A stretch of 32,965 bases of DNA from Gemmatimonadota bacterium (GTDB lineage Bacteria; Gemmatimonadota; Gemmatimonadetes; Longimicrobiales; Gaopeijiaceae). The stretch spans positions 1 to 32,965 of the forward strand of contig JAOTVL010000028.1 in the NCBI GenBank assembly GCA_029863525.1. The letters are read 5' to 3'. The position numbers and the translations under genes are program-made. Within the stretch, counting starts at the first letter, position 1. Each line of letters opens with the position of its first letter. Shown piece after piece: positions 16,156 to 24,724 of this stretch. The notes under the pieces are model-generated. The model had not been told where the DNA came from, searched no databases, and saw only the letters and a list, made by a program, of their open reading frames with translations.

Positions 16156-18444
16156 TCAGCGCGAGGGGCGCCTCTTCCGCTTCGCGTCGCCCTCTGGCCT
16201 CACGCTGCTTTCCAGCTCGGTCTGCCCTTCCGGGTGGGCGCCCCCCGACCTTGCAGTGTGCCTCTTCAGGATCAAGGTCGTGAGCGGGGGAAGCGTCAGC
16301 TCCACGTACTGGTCGCGTCCGAGGTGTGGACCCTTCACGGTCTCGAACGCGTCCATCTCGAGCGTGCCGCCTCCGCCGAAACGCTGCGCCCCCGAATCGA
16401 GCACGATGTCGTAGCGACCCTCGAAGGGGACCGCGAGGCGATACTCCGGCCACGGCCTGGGGGTGAAGTTGCACACAACCACCACGAAGTCCTTCCATTC
16501 GGGAGCCCATCGCAGATAGGCGATCGTCGTGCGGTCGTGATCGTGGCAGTCGATCCACTCGAACCCGTCGCGTGTGAAATCGGTCGCGTGAAGCGATGCC
16601 TCCTCTACGTACAACTCGTTGAGCGCGGCGACCCAATCCTGGACGCCCTTGTGCATGGGCTCCTCGACGAGCCCCCAGTCGAGCACGCCCTGATCGTCCC
16701 ACTCGTGCCAGACACCGAATTCCGATCCCATGAAGAGGAGCTTCTTGCCGGGATGCGTCCACATGTAACCGTACAACAGACGCAGGTTCGCGAATCGGTC
16801 GAGAAGCTGACCCGGCATTTTCCGCAGCATCGACCCCTTGAGGTGCACCACCTCGTCGTGCGAAAACGCGAGCAGGAAGCGTTCGGCGAATGCGTACGTG
16901 AGCCCGAAGGTGAGCTTGTCGTATTGCCCCGAGCGGAAGAGGGGGTCGGACTGCATGAGCTCCAGCGTGTCGTGCATCCAACCCATGTTCCACTTGAGAT
17001 CGAAGCCGAGCCCACCGTCTTCGAGCGTGTGGGTAACGCGCGGCCAGGCGGTCGACTCCTCCGCCGTCACGATCACCCCCGGGTGGTCCGCGTGGATCGT
17101 GGCGTTCAGGGTCCGTAGGAACGTCGTGGCTTCGATGTTTTCTCGGCCGCCGTATTTGTTCGGCACCCACTGGCCCTCGTCGCGCGAGTAATCCAGGTAG
17201 AGCATGGACGCGACGGCGTCGAGGCGGAGCCCGTCGATGTGGAACTCCTCGATCCAATAGAGCGCGCTCGAGACGAGGAAGGTCACGACCTCGGCGCGGC
17301 CGTAGTTGAAGATGTACGTGCCCCAGTCGGGGTGGACGCCCTTCCTCGGGTCCGCGTGCTCGTAAAGGTGCGTCCCGTCGAAGTGACCGAGCCCGTGGGG
17401 GTCCCGCGGGAAGTGGGCCGGTACCCAGTCGAGGATCACGCCGATGCCCGCTGCGTGTGCCTGGTCGACGAAGTAGCGAAGCCCGTCCCCGTCGCCGTGC
17501 CGGACGGTGGGCGCGAAGTACCCGACGGTCTGGTATCCCCAGCTCGCGTCGTACGGATGCTCCGTGACCGGAAGGAGCTCGACATGGGTGAATCCGAGCC
17601 CGGCGACATAGGGGATGAGCTCGTCGGCGAGCTCGCGATAACTCTTCCATCCGGGCTCCCCCTCACGCGGGCGCGCTCCGGCGTCCCGTCGCCACGAGGC
17701 CAAATGGACTTCGTAAATCGACATCGGGACCTCGGCGGAGCGCCCCGGTCGACCGCTCAGCCACTGTTTGTCCTTCCACAGGTACCTGGTGGGAGCCGTC
17801 ACCACCGAAGCCGTGTCGGGGCGGAGTTGCATGGCCCGACCGCAGGGGTCGGCCTTGAGGGCCGGCTCGCCTCCTCGAGGTCCCACGATGCGGTACTTGT
17901 AGAGCGCCCCGGCTTCGACGCCCGGCACGAAGAGCTCCCACACGCCGCTCGAGCCCCTGGGCCGCATGGGGTGCCGGTTGCCCCTCCAAGAATTGAAGGA
18001 TCCCACGACGGACACGGCGCGGGCGTGGGGCGCCCACACCGCGAACACGGTGCCGTGCACGCCCTCCCATTCCGTCAGGTGGGCTCCGAGGATCTCATGG
18101 ATGCGACCGTCGTCACGCCGTAGACGGGTGAGGTCCACGTCGCTCAACACAGGAAGGAAGCGGTACGGGTCCTCGATCTCTACTCCGTCCACGTCCAGCC
18201 GATACGGGAACGGGCCGTCTTCCTCCGGGAAGGCGGCCGTGAAGAGTGGCGCGTCCTCCGAGCGCTCTGTGAGGACCGGATCCCCGTTCGAGCGCACCAC
18301 ATGCACGGACGTGGCGCCGGGTGCCCAGGCCCGCACGATCCAGCCTTCTCCCTCTTCGGCCGGGTGTTGGCCGAGCACGTCGAAGGGGGTGGCGTAGCGC
18401 CCTTCGGCCAGGCCCCTGAGGGTCTCGGTAGGCAACGCGCTCAA
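16156..18444 (-). CDS. glgB: 1,4-alpha-glucan branching enzyme (GH13)
   Basis: A 762-residue branching enzyme that makes alpha-1,6 branches in glycogen. Two N-terminal E-set domains occupy about 1-230, the second with FAVWAPHARAVSVVGSFNSW. The GH13 barrel follows with YEVHLASWRR and VILDWVPAHFPRD. The catalytic residues are Asp409 (DGLRLDAVASMLYLDYSR), Glu462 (TAEESTAWP) and Asp530 (FSHDEVVHLKG). The C-terminal beta-domain ends in an unusual basic tail (EGDAKRKRRPSR). The TTG at 18444 is preferred because typical branching-enzyme sequence begins immediately; a longer frame to 18687 runs into glgA on the other strand. No Shine-Dalgarno is clear, so the start is less certain than the function. 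It is divergent from glgA. Confidence 0.93.
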   Translation of the reverse strand: MSALPTETLRGLAEGRYATPFDVLGQHPAEEGEGWIVRAWAPGATSVHVVRSNGDPVLTERSEDAPLFTAAFPEEDGPFPYRLDVDGVEIEDPYRFLPVLSDVDLTRLRRDDGRIHEILGAHLTEWEGVHGTVFAVWAPHARAVSVVGSFNSWRGNRHPMRPRGSSGVWELFVPGVEAGALYKYRIVGPRGGEPALKADPCGRAMQLRPDTASVVTAPTRYLWKDKQWLSGRPGRSAEVPMSIYEVHLASWRRDAGARPREGEPGWKSYRELADELIPYVAGLGFTHVELLPVTEHPYDASWGYQTVGYFAPTVRHGDGDGLRYFVDQAHAAGIGVILDWVPAHFPRDPHGLGHFDGTHLYEHADPRKGVHPDWGTYIFNYGRAEVVTFLVSSALYWIEEFHIDGLRLDAVASMLYLDYSRDEGQWVPNKYGGRENIEATTFLRTLNATIHADHPGVIVTAEESTAWPRVTHTLEDGGLGFDLKWNMGWMHDTLELMQSDPLFRSGQYDKLTFGLTYAFAERFLLAFSHDEVVHLKGSMLRKMPGQLLDRFANLRLLYGYMWTHPGKKLLFMGSEFGVWHEWDDQGVLDWGLVEEPMHKGVQDWVAALNELYVEEASLHATDFTRDGFEWIDCHDHDRTTIAYLRWAPEWKDFVVVVCNFTPRPWPEYRLAVPFEGRYDIVLDSGAQRFGGGGTLEMDAFETVKGPHLGRDQYVELTLPPLTTLILKRHTARSGGAHPEGQTELESSVRPEGDAKRKRRPSR

Positions 18445-18488
18445 GTGTCGTGACTTCGGTCTGGGGTACGGGAGAGGACTGGGACGAG

Positions 18489-18518
18489 TTGATCTCGCGC
18501 GGGTCGGCGGCCTACGTT
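18489..18518 (+). promoter_or_regulatory. Candidate glgA promoter
   Basis: TTGATC (18489-18494), 18 bases and TACGTT (18513-18518) are a possible -35/-10 pair for glgA. The -35 matches four of six consensus bases and the -10 about three. A palindrome follows at the expected transcription start. The match is modest and needs mapping by experiment. Confidence 0.3.
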
Positions 18519-18521
18519 CAT

Positions 18522-18535
18522 GGTCGCGCGCGACC
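18522..18535. repeat. 14-bp palindrome in the glgB-glgA divergent region
   Basis: GGTCGCGCGCGACC is a perfect palindrome and is flanked by CAT and CATG, so that the full element is nearly symmetric with one extra C. It lies between divergent glgB and glgA, just after the candidate promoter, and could be a regulator-binding site. If glgA starts upstream of 18609 it would be coding. Confidence 0.35.
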
Positions 18536-18608
18536 CATGATTGGGGAAGTCCCGTGTTTCGAGGGCTGCCCCGCGGATCGCGGCGATCGACCTCGCCCCC
18601 GGATCCTG

Positions 18609-20144
18609 ATGGCCACGCAAACCAAGAGTCGCTCGCGATCGGACGTACGTGCCCGTGCGGAATCCGACGACGGCGACTTTCCCGCATCCGCCGACCAGAT
18701 GCACGTCGTCCACCTCGTGGCGGAGTACTGGCCGTTCGCCCGTTCGGGCGGACTGGCGGAGGCGGTCCGGGGCATCGCGACGTTCCAGGCCAAGTCCGGG
18801 GTCCCGACCGTGGTCATGCTGCCGCTGTATCGGCGCATCCGGGAAAACTACGTAGGCTTGGTACAGATCGGGGACCCGGTAGAGGTGCCGTTCGGCAACC
18901 TGCGCGAGCCGATTCGACTCTGGGAGTTCGAGGGCTCGGACAAGGGGCCCCGCGTGATCTTCATCGATCATCCGGGACTCTTCGATCGCGACGGCCTCTA
19001 CGGTGAGGACCACCGCGACTACCCGGACAATCACATCCGCTTCGGCTTCTTCGCGAGGGCCGCGCTCGAGGCGCTCCCGCGGCTTCTCCAACATCCTATT
19101 GTGCTGCACGGTCACGACTGGCACACGGCGCTCGCGCCCGTCTACCTCCGCACGATCATGGACGAGGACCCGTGGTACGCGCGCATCGCCACGGTGCTCT
19201 CGGTGCACAACGCGGGTTATCCCGGGTGGTTCGCTGCCGAGACGCGCCATGATCTCGGCTTGCCCGAGGAGGTATATCACTGGAGCAAGATGGAGCACTA
19301 CGGTCAGCTCAACTGGCTCAAGGCCGGTATCGCCTACTCCGACTACGTGGGCACGGTCAGCCCGACGCATGCCCATGAGCTCCGCACGCCTGCGGGTGGA
19401 TTCGGGCTGCACGATTCGTTCATCGCCCTCGGCGATCGCCTGGTAGGCATCCTCAATGGCATCGACCTCGACATCTGGGACCCTGAATCCGATCCGGCTC
19501 TGATCGAGCGGTTCTCGGCGGACGACCTCTCGGGCAAGCGAGCCTGCAAGGCCGACCTCCAGCGCCGCATCGGACTTCCCGTGCGCGATGACGTCTGTCT
19601 GTTCGGTATGACCGCACGACTCGCCCAGCAGAAGGGGTTCGATCTGCTGCTGGGAGACGGCCTGTTGTATCGCCTCCCCGACGCACAGTTCGTCTTCGTG
19701 GGTGAGGGAGAGGAACGATATCAACGCGGACTGGCCGAGGCGGCGCGTCACATGCCCGAGAAGGTCGCCGCGTACTTCGATTTCACGGAGGAGCGAGAGC
19801 ACTTGCTGTTGGGCGCCGCGGATTGCCTGCTCATGCCCTCCCAGTATGAGCCGTGCGGTCTTACACAGATGCGCGCCCAGCGTTACGGTGCGCTCCCCAT
19901 CGTCCGCCGAGTGGGTGGCCTTGCGGATACGGTCGAGGACCAGGTCACCGGGTTCGTGTTCGACGACTACTCGTCCGAAGGCCTGGAGCGCGCGATCCGT
20001 CGCGCGCTGGCGCTCTTTCCTGATCGCGGGGCCTGGGACAAGCACGTTCGTGAAGCGATGGGTCGTGATTTCGGCTGGCGCCGCTCCGCGGATCGGTACC
20101 TGGAAATCTACTCCGAGGCGCTTGCCTTCCATCGGGCCAAGTAG
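18609..20144 (+). CDS. glgA: Glycogen synthase (GT5)
   Basis: A 511-residue glycosyltransferase adding glucose from a nucleotide sugar to glucan. The first 30 residues are a charged extension absent from E. coli GlgA. MHVVHLVAEYWPFARSGGLAEAVRG then starts the GT5 fold, with the sugar-nucleotide loop R45-S46-G47-G48-L49 in place of the usual K-x-G-G-L. HGHDWHTALAPVYLR and TARLAQQKGFDLLL mark the middle, and LLMPSQYEPCGLTQMRAQRYG holds the catalytic glutamate. RRVGGLADTVED gives the second GGL loop. The ATG at 18609 lies after the intergenic region; the ATG at 18699 would give a 481-residue protein without the extension. Neither has a strong ribosome site. It is likely co-transcribed with the two GH57 genes. 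Confidence 0.9.
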   Translation: MATQTKSRSRSDVRARAESDDGDFPASADQMHVVHLVAEYWPFARSGGLAEAVRGIATFQAKSGVPTVVMLPLYRRIRENYVGLVQIGDPVEVPFGNLREPIRLWEFEGSDKGPRVIFIDHPGLFDRDGLYGEDHRDYPDNHIRFGFFARAALEALPRLLQHPIVLHGHDWHTALAPVYLRTIMDEDPWYARIATVLSVHNAGYPGWFAAETRHDLGLPEEVYHWSKMEHYGQLNWLKAGIAYSDYVGTVSPTHAHELRTPAGGFGLHDSFIALGDRLVGILNGIDLDIWDPESDPALIERFSADDLSGKRACKADLQRRIGLPVRDDVCLFGMTARLAQQKGFDLLLGDGLLYRLPDAQFVFVGEGEERYQRGLAEAARHMPEKVAAYFDFTEEREHLLLGAADCLLMPSQYEPCGLTQMRAQRYGALPIVRRVGGLADTVEDQVTGFVFDDYSSEGLERAIRRALALFPDRGAWDKHVREAMGRDFGWRRSADRYLEIYSEALAFHRAK

Positions 20145-20177
20145 TCGAACGATCCGAACGCCAGACCGCCCCACGGC

Positions 20178-21611
20178 ATGACGAAACCCACCCGCTCGAT
20201 CGTCTTGCACGGTCACTTCTACCAACCTCCTCGGGATGACCCATGGACCGGTAGGATTCCGGTGCAACCGTCTGCCGCTCCCTATCACGACTGGAACGAG
20301 CGAATCGAAGCCGAGTGTTACCGGCCGGTCACCCGATGCTCGGTAATCCGAGAGGCAGGGTCGAAGCGGATCGTGAATGCGTTGTCGTGGATGAGCTTCA
20401 ATTTCGGGCCCACGCTCATGGTGTGGCTCGAGACCGAGGCGCCTGGCACGTACGAAGCGATCCTGGCAGCGGATCGCGAGAGCGCGGCCCGCCTCGATGG
20501 GCACGGCAATGCGCTCGCCATGCCGTATCATCACCCCATTCTTCCGCTCTCGACCGATCGCGACCGCAGGACCGAGGTTCGCTGGGGCGTGGCGGATTTT
20601 CGACGCCGGTTCGGCCGGGAGCCGGAGGGCATGTGGCTCCCCGAGACCGCCGTCGACAGCGCCACGCTCGACGTGCTCGCCGAGGAAGGCATCCGGTTCA
20701 CGGTGCTCGCCCCACATCAAGTCGATCCGGTGCCGAGCGATGGACTCCCTGGCCTCTATGTCACCCCGGGTGGGCACGAGATTGCGCTCTTCGTATACGA
20801 CGGTGCGCTCTCGCACGGCGTGGCGTTCGGGGATCTCCTGGAAGACGGGGTCGCCTGGGCGAACCTGATGATCGGAGACGAGGACGCGCCCAAACTCCGT
20901 TCGATGGCGACGGACGGAGAGACTTTCGGCCATCATCACAAGTTCGGGGAGATGGGACTCGCGAGCGCTGTCGTAGAGGTGCAGGCCCACCCACGAGTGC
21001 GCCTGGAGAACTATGCGTCGTTCCTGGCGCGCGAAGGTGTCAGCCACGAGGTTCGGCTCGTCGAACCGAGCGCGTGGAGCTGCGCCCACGGCGTCGAACG
21101 GTGGCGGGCCGACTGTGGCTGCAGGGCGGACTCGTCATCCGAAACGTCCCAAGCGTGGAGAGGTCCGCTTCGGAGCGCGCTCGAGTGGCTGGCGGATGGT
21201 CTCCACGAAGTCTTCGAGCGTGAGGGCGCCGGGCACTTCGATGATCCCTGGGCTGCCCGCGACGCCTATGGCGCCGTGGTCGGCACGGGGCATGCGCCGA
21301 GGGGGCGTCGTGGGGCGCTCCTCGAAATGGAGCGCAACGCGCTGCGCCTCTTCACCTCGTGTGCCTGGTTCTTCGACGACGTCGGGGGGCTGGAGCCGAG
21401 GCAGGTTCTCTCCTACGCGGCGCGCGCCATCGAGCTTGCCGGTGCCGATGGGCTCCGCCTGGAGACCGGCTTCCTGAAACGGCTGGAGGAGGCGGTGAGC
21501 AACAGACCCGAGATCGGATCGGCGGCGGACGTCTATCGGCGCGACGCGGAGGCTCGACGGAGCGCTGGCGCTGCCCTCGGCATGGAGCGCGCCGGGGGGG
21601 AGGCTCTTTGA
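20178..21611 (+). CDS. GH57 glycoside hydrolase with partial DUF3536 C-terminal region
   Basis: A 477-residue GH57 protein. HGHFYQPPRDDPWTGRIP and AAPYHDWNERI are the family's N-terminal signature. GMWLPETAVD holds the nucleophile Glu156, and MATDGETFGHHHKFGEMG holds the acid Asp246. WSCAHGVERWRADCGC starts the DUF3536-type part. As I recall, proteins of this family are usually near 800 residues; this one stops soon after the SNRPEIGSAADVYRRDAE segment, and a four-base overlap with the next gene shows that the end is genuine. It probably cleaves or transfers alpha-glucan chains, but the exact action is unclear. The gene lies 33 bases after glgA. Confidence 0.87.
   Translation: MTKPTRSIVLHGHFYQPPRDDPWTGRIPVQPSAAPYHDWNERIEAECYRPVTRCSVIREAGSKRIVNALSWMSFNFGPTLMVWLETEAPGTYEAILAADRESAARLDGHGNALAMPYHHPILPLSTDRDRRTEVRWGVADFRRRFGREPEGMWLPETAVDSATLDVLAEEGIRFTVLAPHQVDPVPSDGLPGLYVTPGGHEIALFVYDGALSHGVAFGDLLEDGVAWANLMIGDEDAPKLRSMATDGETFGHHHKFGEMGLASAVVEVQAHPRVRLENYASFLAREGVSHEVRLVEPSAWSCAHGVERWRADCGCRADSSSETSQAWRGPLRSALEWLADGLHEVFEREGAGHFDDPWAARDAYGAVVGTGHAPRGRRGALLEMERNALRLFTSCAWFFDDVGGLEPRQVLSYAARAIELAGADGLRLETGFLKRLEEAVSNRPEIGSAADVYRRDAEARRSAGAALGMERAGGEAL
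21597..21603 (+). promoter_or_regulatory. Strong ribosome binding site for a TTG-started GH57 gene
   Basis: GGGGAGG lies four bases before TTG at 21608 and inside the end of the upstream gene. It decides the start of the second GH57 enzyme, which has no ATG at the family-conserved N-terminus. Confidence 0.6.
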
Positions 21612-23491
21612 GCAGCCTCCGCTTCAGCTTCGTGCTCCACATCCACCAGCCGGTGGGCAATTTCGACCACGTCTTTCGCGACCATGCGGTCGACGTTTAT
21701 CGACCCTTCTTCGACTTCCTCGCCGATCGCGAGCTGTGGCCCATCGGCCTGCACGCGTCGGGGTCGCTGATCGAGTGGCTCGGCGACCACGACGCGGAAT
21801 TCCATGACCGGGTTGGACAGCTGGCGGATGACCGCAAGATCGAGCTGTTGTCGGGTGGATGGTATGAGCCGATTCTCGCGGCTCTCTCCCGTGAGGACCG
21901 TGCGACGCAGCTGGGCTGGATGCGGGAGGAGCTGGAGTCTCGCTTCGGAGTTACCCCGACTGGTGCATGGCTGACGGAGCGTGTCTGGGAACCGGACCTT
22001 CCCCGGGACCTGGTAGACGCCGGGCTGGAGTACACGCTCGTCGACGACCATTTGGCGCGGCGCGCGGGCGTCCCGGAGGAATCGCTGAGGACGCCGCTTC
22101 GGACCGAGTCAGACGGCCGGCAACTCGATCTACTCCCGATCGACGAGAGGCTCCGCTACCTCATCCCGTTTCGACCCGCGGAAGAGATCGAGGCGGACCT
22201 TCGTCGCCGCTGCGAAGCCGGGGACCGTCTGGCGCTCATCGGCGACGACGGAGAGAAGTTCGGTGGATGGCCGAAGACGCGGGAATGGCTCTACGACAGG
22301 GGGTGGCTCGCGGACTTCGGGGAGCGCATGGATCGGCTGCGCGCGGAGGGGGTGGTCCGGCTGGTGACGCCCGCGCGGGCGCGCTCCGAGGTCGCCGCTT
22401 CCGGACCCGTCTACCTACCGAGCGGCTCGTATCCCGAGATGGAGAGCTGGGCCCTGGGCGGACACTGGAAGGGCTTCCTCACTCGCTACGAGGAGGCTAA
22501 TCGCATGCACAAACGGGCGGCCACCCTGTCGGAGCTCTGCCGGGAACTCGGAGACCCCCCGGACGCGCGTCGAGCGGTCGGCCGCGCTCAGTGTAACGAT
22601 GCGTATTGGCACGGCGTTTTCGGTGGGCTCTACATGAAGCACCTGCGCGAGGGCGTGCGACGTCAGATGGCGATTGCAGAGCGGAAGCTCCGTGTAGGCA
22701 AGCGGCTGACGTGGTCGGCCGAGGACGTGTCGGCGACGGGCCGGCTCGGGTGGTGGGCCCACAGCTCGAAGGTGTCGGCTTGGATCGATCCGGCACGGGG
22801 CGGGACCGTGTCGGATCTGATTTGGCTCGAGCGGGGCATCGATCTGGTGGACGTACTCACCCGCCGAACCGAGGCCTATCACGTCGAGGCCGTCGACCGC
22901 GGGGCACGTCTTGGCCTCGATGCGGAAGGCGGAGGGGCGGACGCCGCCGCTTCGATCCACGACATCGAGGAGGCCTCCACGCTCACGCGGCTGCCGGCCG
23001 TCGACAAAGAGGTCAGGACGTTGGTGTGTGACCGCGTGCTCGACGCCGACGTCTCTCCCGATGACTACCGGAATGGAGAGTATGTTGCGGTGTGGGTCGC
23101 CGGCACGGCCCGAGCAGATCACCCGGACCGGGTGACAGACGAGTCCAGGTGGTCGAGTCTCATGTGGCGGTTCGAGCCGCTTCCCGGAAACGACGACGCA
23201 GCCCCGCGGGTCCAGAAGGTGATCTCCCTCCGTGACGATGGTGTGCTTACGCTCATGTGGAACTGGGACGTCGCAGCGTTTCCGGGCGGGAGCGTGTTCG
23301 CGCCGGAGCTTTCCTTGGGCACTCCGGTGGACCTCGAGCTGGAGCCCGAGACAGAAATATGGCGCTACCCGATCATTACCGTGTCGAAGTGCCCGGAGGG
23401 GTTCGAGGAGATCGAACAGGGGGAATCGGTCACGCCCCGGTGGCCGGTCGAAACAGGACACGCCAAGGTGACGATACGACCGCCGGACTAG
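21608..23491 (+). CDS. GH57 alpha-amylase/4-alpha-glucanotransferase (DUF1925/DUF1926 type)
   Basis: A 627-residue GH57 enzyme. Residues 1-300 are the catalytic barrel (RFSFVLHIHQPVGNFDHVF, and WLTERVWEPDLPRDL with nucleophile Glu124, and IGDDGEKFGGWP with acid Asp214). The numbering nearly matches Thermococcus litoralis 4-alpha-glucanotransferase, Glu123 and Asp214. The middle (QCNDAYWHGVFGGLYMKHLR) and C-terminal beta part (WGLERGID-like, then LMWNWDVAAFPGG) match DUF1925 and DUF1926. It transfers or hydrolyses alpha-1,4-glucan chains in the cytoplasm. The TTG at 21608 overlaps the previous stop as TTGA and has a strong ribosome site. Its TAG stop shares CTAG with the convergent gene. Confidence 0.9.
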   Translation: MSSLRFSFVLHIHQPVGNFDHVFRDHAVDVYRPFFDFLADRELWPIGLHASGSLIEWLGDHDAEFHDRVGQLADDRKIELLSGGWYEPILAALSREDRATQLGWMREELESRFGVTPTGAWLTERVWEPDLPRDLVDAGLEYTLVDDHLARRAGVPEESLRTPLRTESDGRQLDLLPIDERLRYLIPFRPAEEIEADLRRRCEAGDRLALIGDDGEKFGGWPKTREWLYDRGWLADFGERMDRLRAEGVVRLVTPARARSEVAASGPVYLPSGSYPEMESWALGGHWKGFLTRYEEANRMHKRAATLSELCRELGDPPDARRAVGRAQCNDAYWHGVFGGLYMKHLREGVRRQMAIAERKLRVGKRLTWSAEDVSATGRLGWWAHSSKVSAWIDPARGGTVSDLIWLERGIDLVDVLTRRTEAYHVEAVDRGARLGLDAEGGGADAAASIHDIEEASTLTRLPAVDKEVRTLVCDRVLDADVSPDDYRNGEYVAVWVAGTARADHPDRVTDESRWSSLMWRFEPLPGNDDAAPRVQKVISLRDDGVLTLMWNWDVAAFPGGSVFAPELSLGTPVDLELEPETEIWRYPIITVSKCPEGFEEIEQGESVTPRWPVETGHAKVTIRPPD

Positions 23492-24719
23492 GTCTGAGGA
23501 GAAGGGGGTGGCCGGACATCGCCCCCCCCGACCGGCTCCAGGCGCACGATCGGCATGGGACCACCGTTCTGGTCTTCGATCGCGAGGTACAGGAGACCGT
23601 CCGGACCCGCCCGCACGTCGCGGATCCGCCCGAGCTGTCCATGGAGTAGGACTTCTTCTCCCACCGCGTCCGTGTCGGCGAGGATGACCCGGACCAGTCG
23701 TTCGCCCGCGAGGCCCGCAACGAACGCGCTTCCGTTCCACCAAGGGAAACGACTGCCCCTGTAGATCGCCATTCCGGACACGCCGATCGAGGGGGTCCAT
23801 ACGAATCTCGGCCCCTCCAGCCACGGGCGCTCGGTGTCGGGGGTGATCACCGTGCCATCGTAATTGATGCCGTGGGAAGCGATCGGCCAGCCGTAGTTGA
23901 GTCCCGGCAAGATCAGGTTCAGCTCGTCGCCCCCCCGTGGACCGTGCTCGTTCGACCAGACTCGGCCCGTGAGCGGATCGGTCGCGAGTCCCTGCATGTT
24001 CCGGTGCCCGAAGCTCCAAACCTCCGGACGCGCCGACGGGTGGCCGATGAACGGATTGTCTGCGGGGACGCGCCCGTCGTCGTGGAGCCGGACGATGGCG
24101 CCCACGTGATTCGAGGGATCCTGCGCGGGGTGATCGCCGAGAAGGCCCGGCGACGCCTGGCGGTCACCTACCGCGAGGTAGAGGTACCCCTCGGCGTCGA
24201 ACGCCATCCGACCCGAGAAGTGGTTGTTGTTGGGGTGCCAGGCGTCGGCTACGAAGATCTCCTCGAGGTCCATGACCCGGTTGCCTTCGATCCGTCCTCG
24301 GACGATGGCCGTCGCACCTTGCGAGCCATCTGCATTCGGTTGTCCATAGCTCAAGTAGAGGAGCCGGTTGTCCGCGAAGTCCGGATGTGGGAGCACGTCC
24401 ATGAAGCCGCCCTGGCCGCGTGTCCGATAGGGCGTCGGAAATCCTGCAATGGGCTCGGGGTCGAGGAGCGGCCGTCGCGTACGACACGCACGCGACCCGG
24501 CCGCTCGACCACCAACATCTCTCCGGACGGGAGCCACGCCATGGACCACGGGTACTCGAGGTCATCGACGACCGTGGTGACTCGGAAACGGTGACGGGCG
24601 GAGTCGTAGATACCGAGCGAGTCCGGCGATTGACTCGCGATCTGGGCGCAGACCTTCGGCGACGCGACGGGGAGCCCCAGGAGGAACAACATCGAGCAAA
24701 GCCGCCGGGTGGCTGGCAT
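23488..24719 (-). pseudogene. PQQ-type aldose sugar dehydrogenase, frameshifted
   Basis: A glucose/sorbosone dehydrogenase-like protein split over two reading frames. The N-terminal frame starts at 24719 with a signal peptide and reads YPWSMAWLPSGEMLVVERPGRVRVVRDGR. The second frame resumes with PLLDPEPIAGFP, TRGQGGFMDVLPHPDF, AWHPNNNHFSGRMAFDAEGYLYLAVGD, FGHRNMQGLATDPLTGRVW and NEHGPRGGDELNLILPGLNYGWP. These are the calcium and PQQ-binding blocks of a six-bladed propeller. The shift lies near 24468-24472; the total length is one base short of a multiple of three, as a single-base loss would give. It may be an assembly error or a real inactivation. Repaired, it would be about 410 residues, a normal length. 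Confidence 0.8.
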
Positions 24720-24724
24720 GGCCG

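Noticed and set aside
15443-17650. Long minus-strand frame overlapping paralogue 3 and glgB
   Set aside because: It lies over glgB in another frame and is very Arg-rich; glgB has complete GH13 motifs.
18441-21089. Long minus-strand frame of 882 codons opposite glgA and the first GH57 gene
   Set aside because: It mirrors the plus-strand genes, has no family resemblance and arises from GC-rich codon bias. glgA and GH57 have clear motifs in the other frame.
22415-24019. Minus-strand frame across the second GH57 gene
   Set aside because: No motifs. It crosses the convergent genes and is a shadow.
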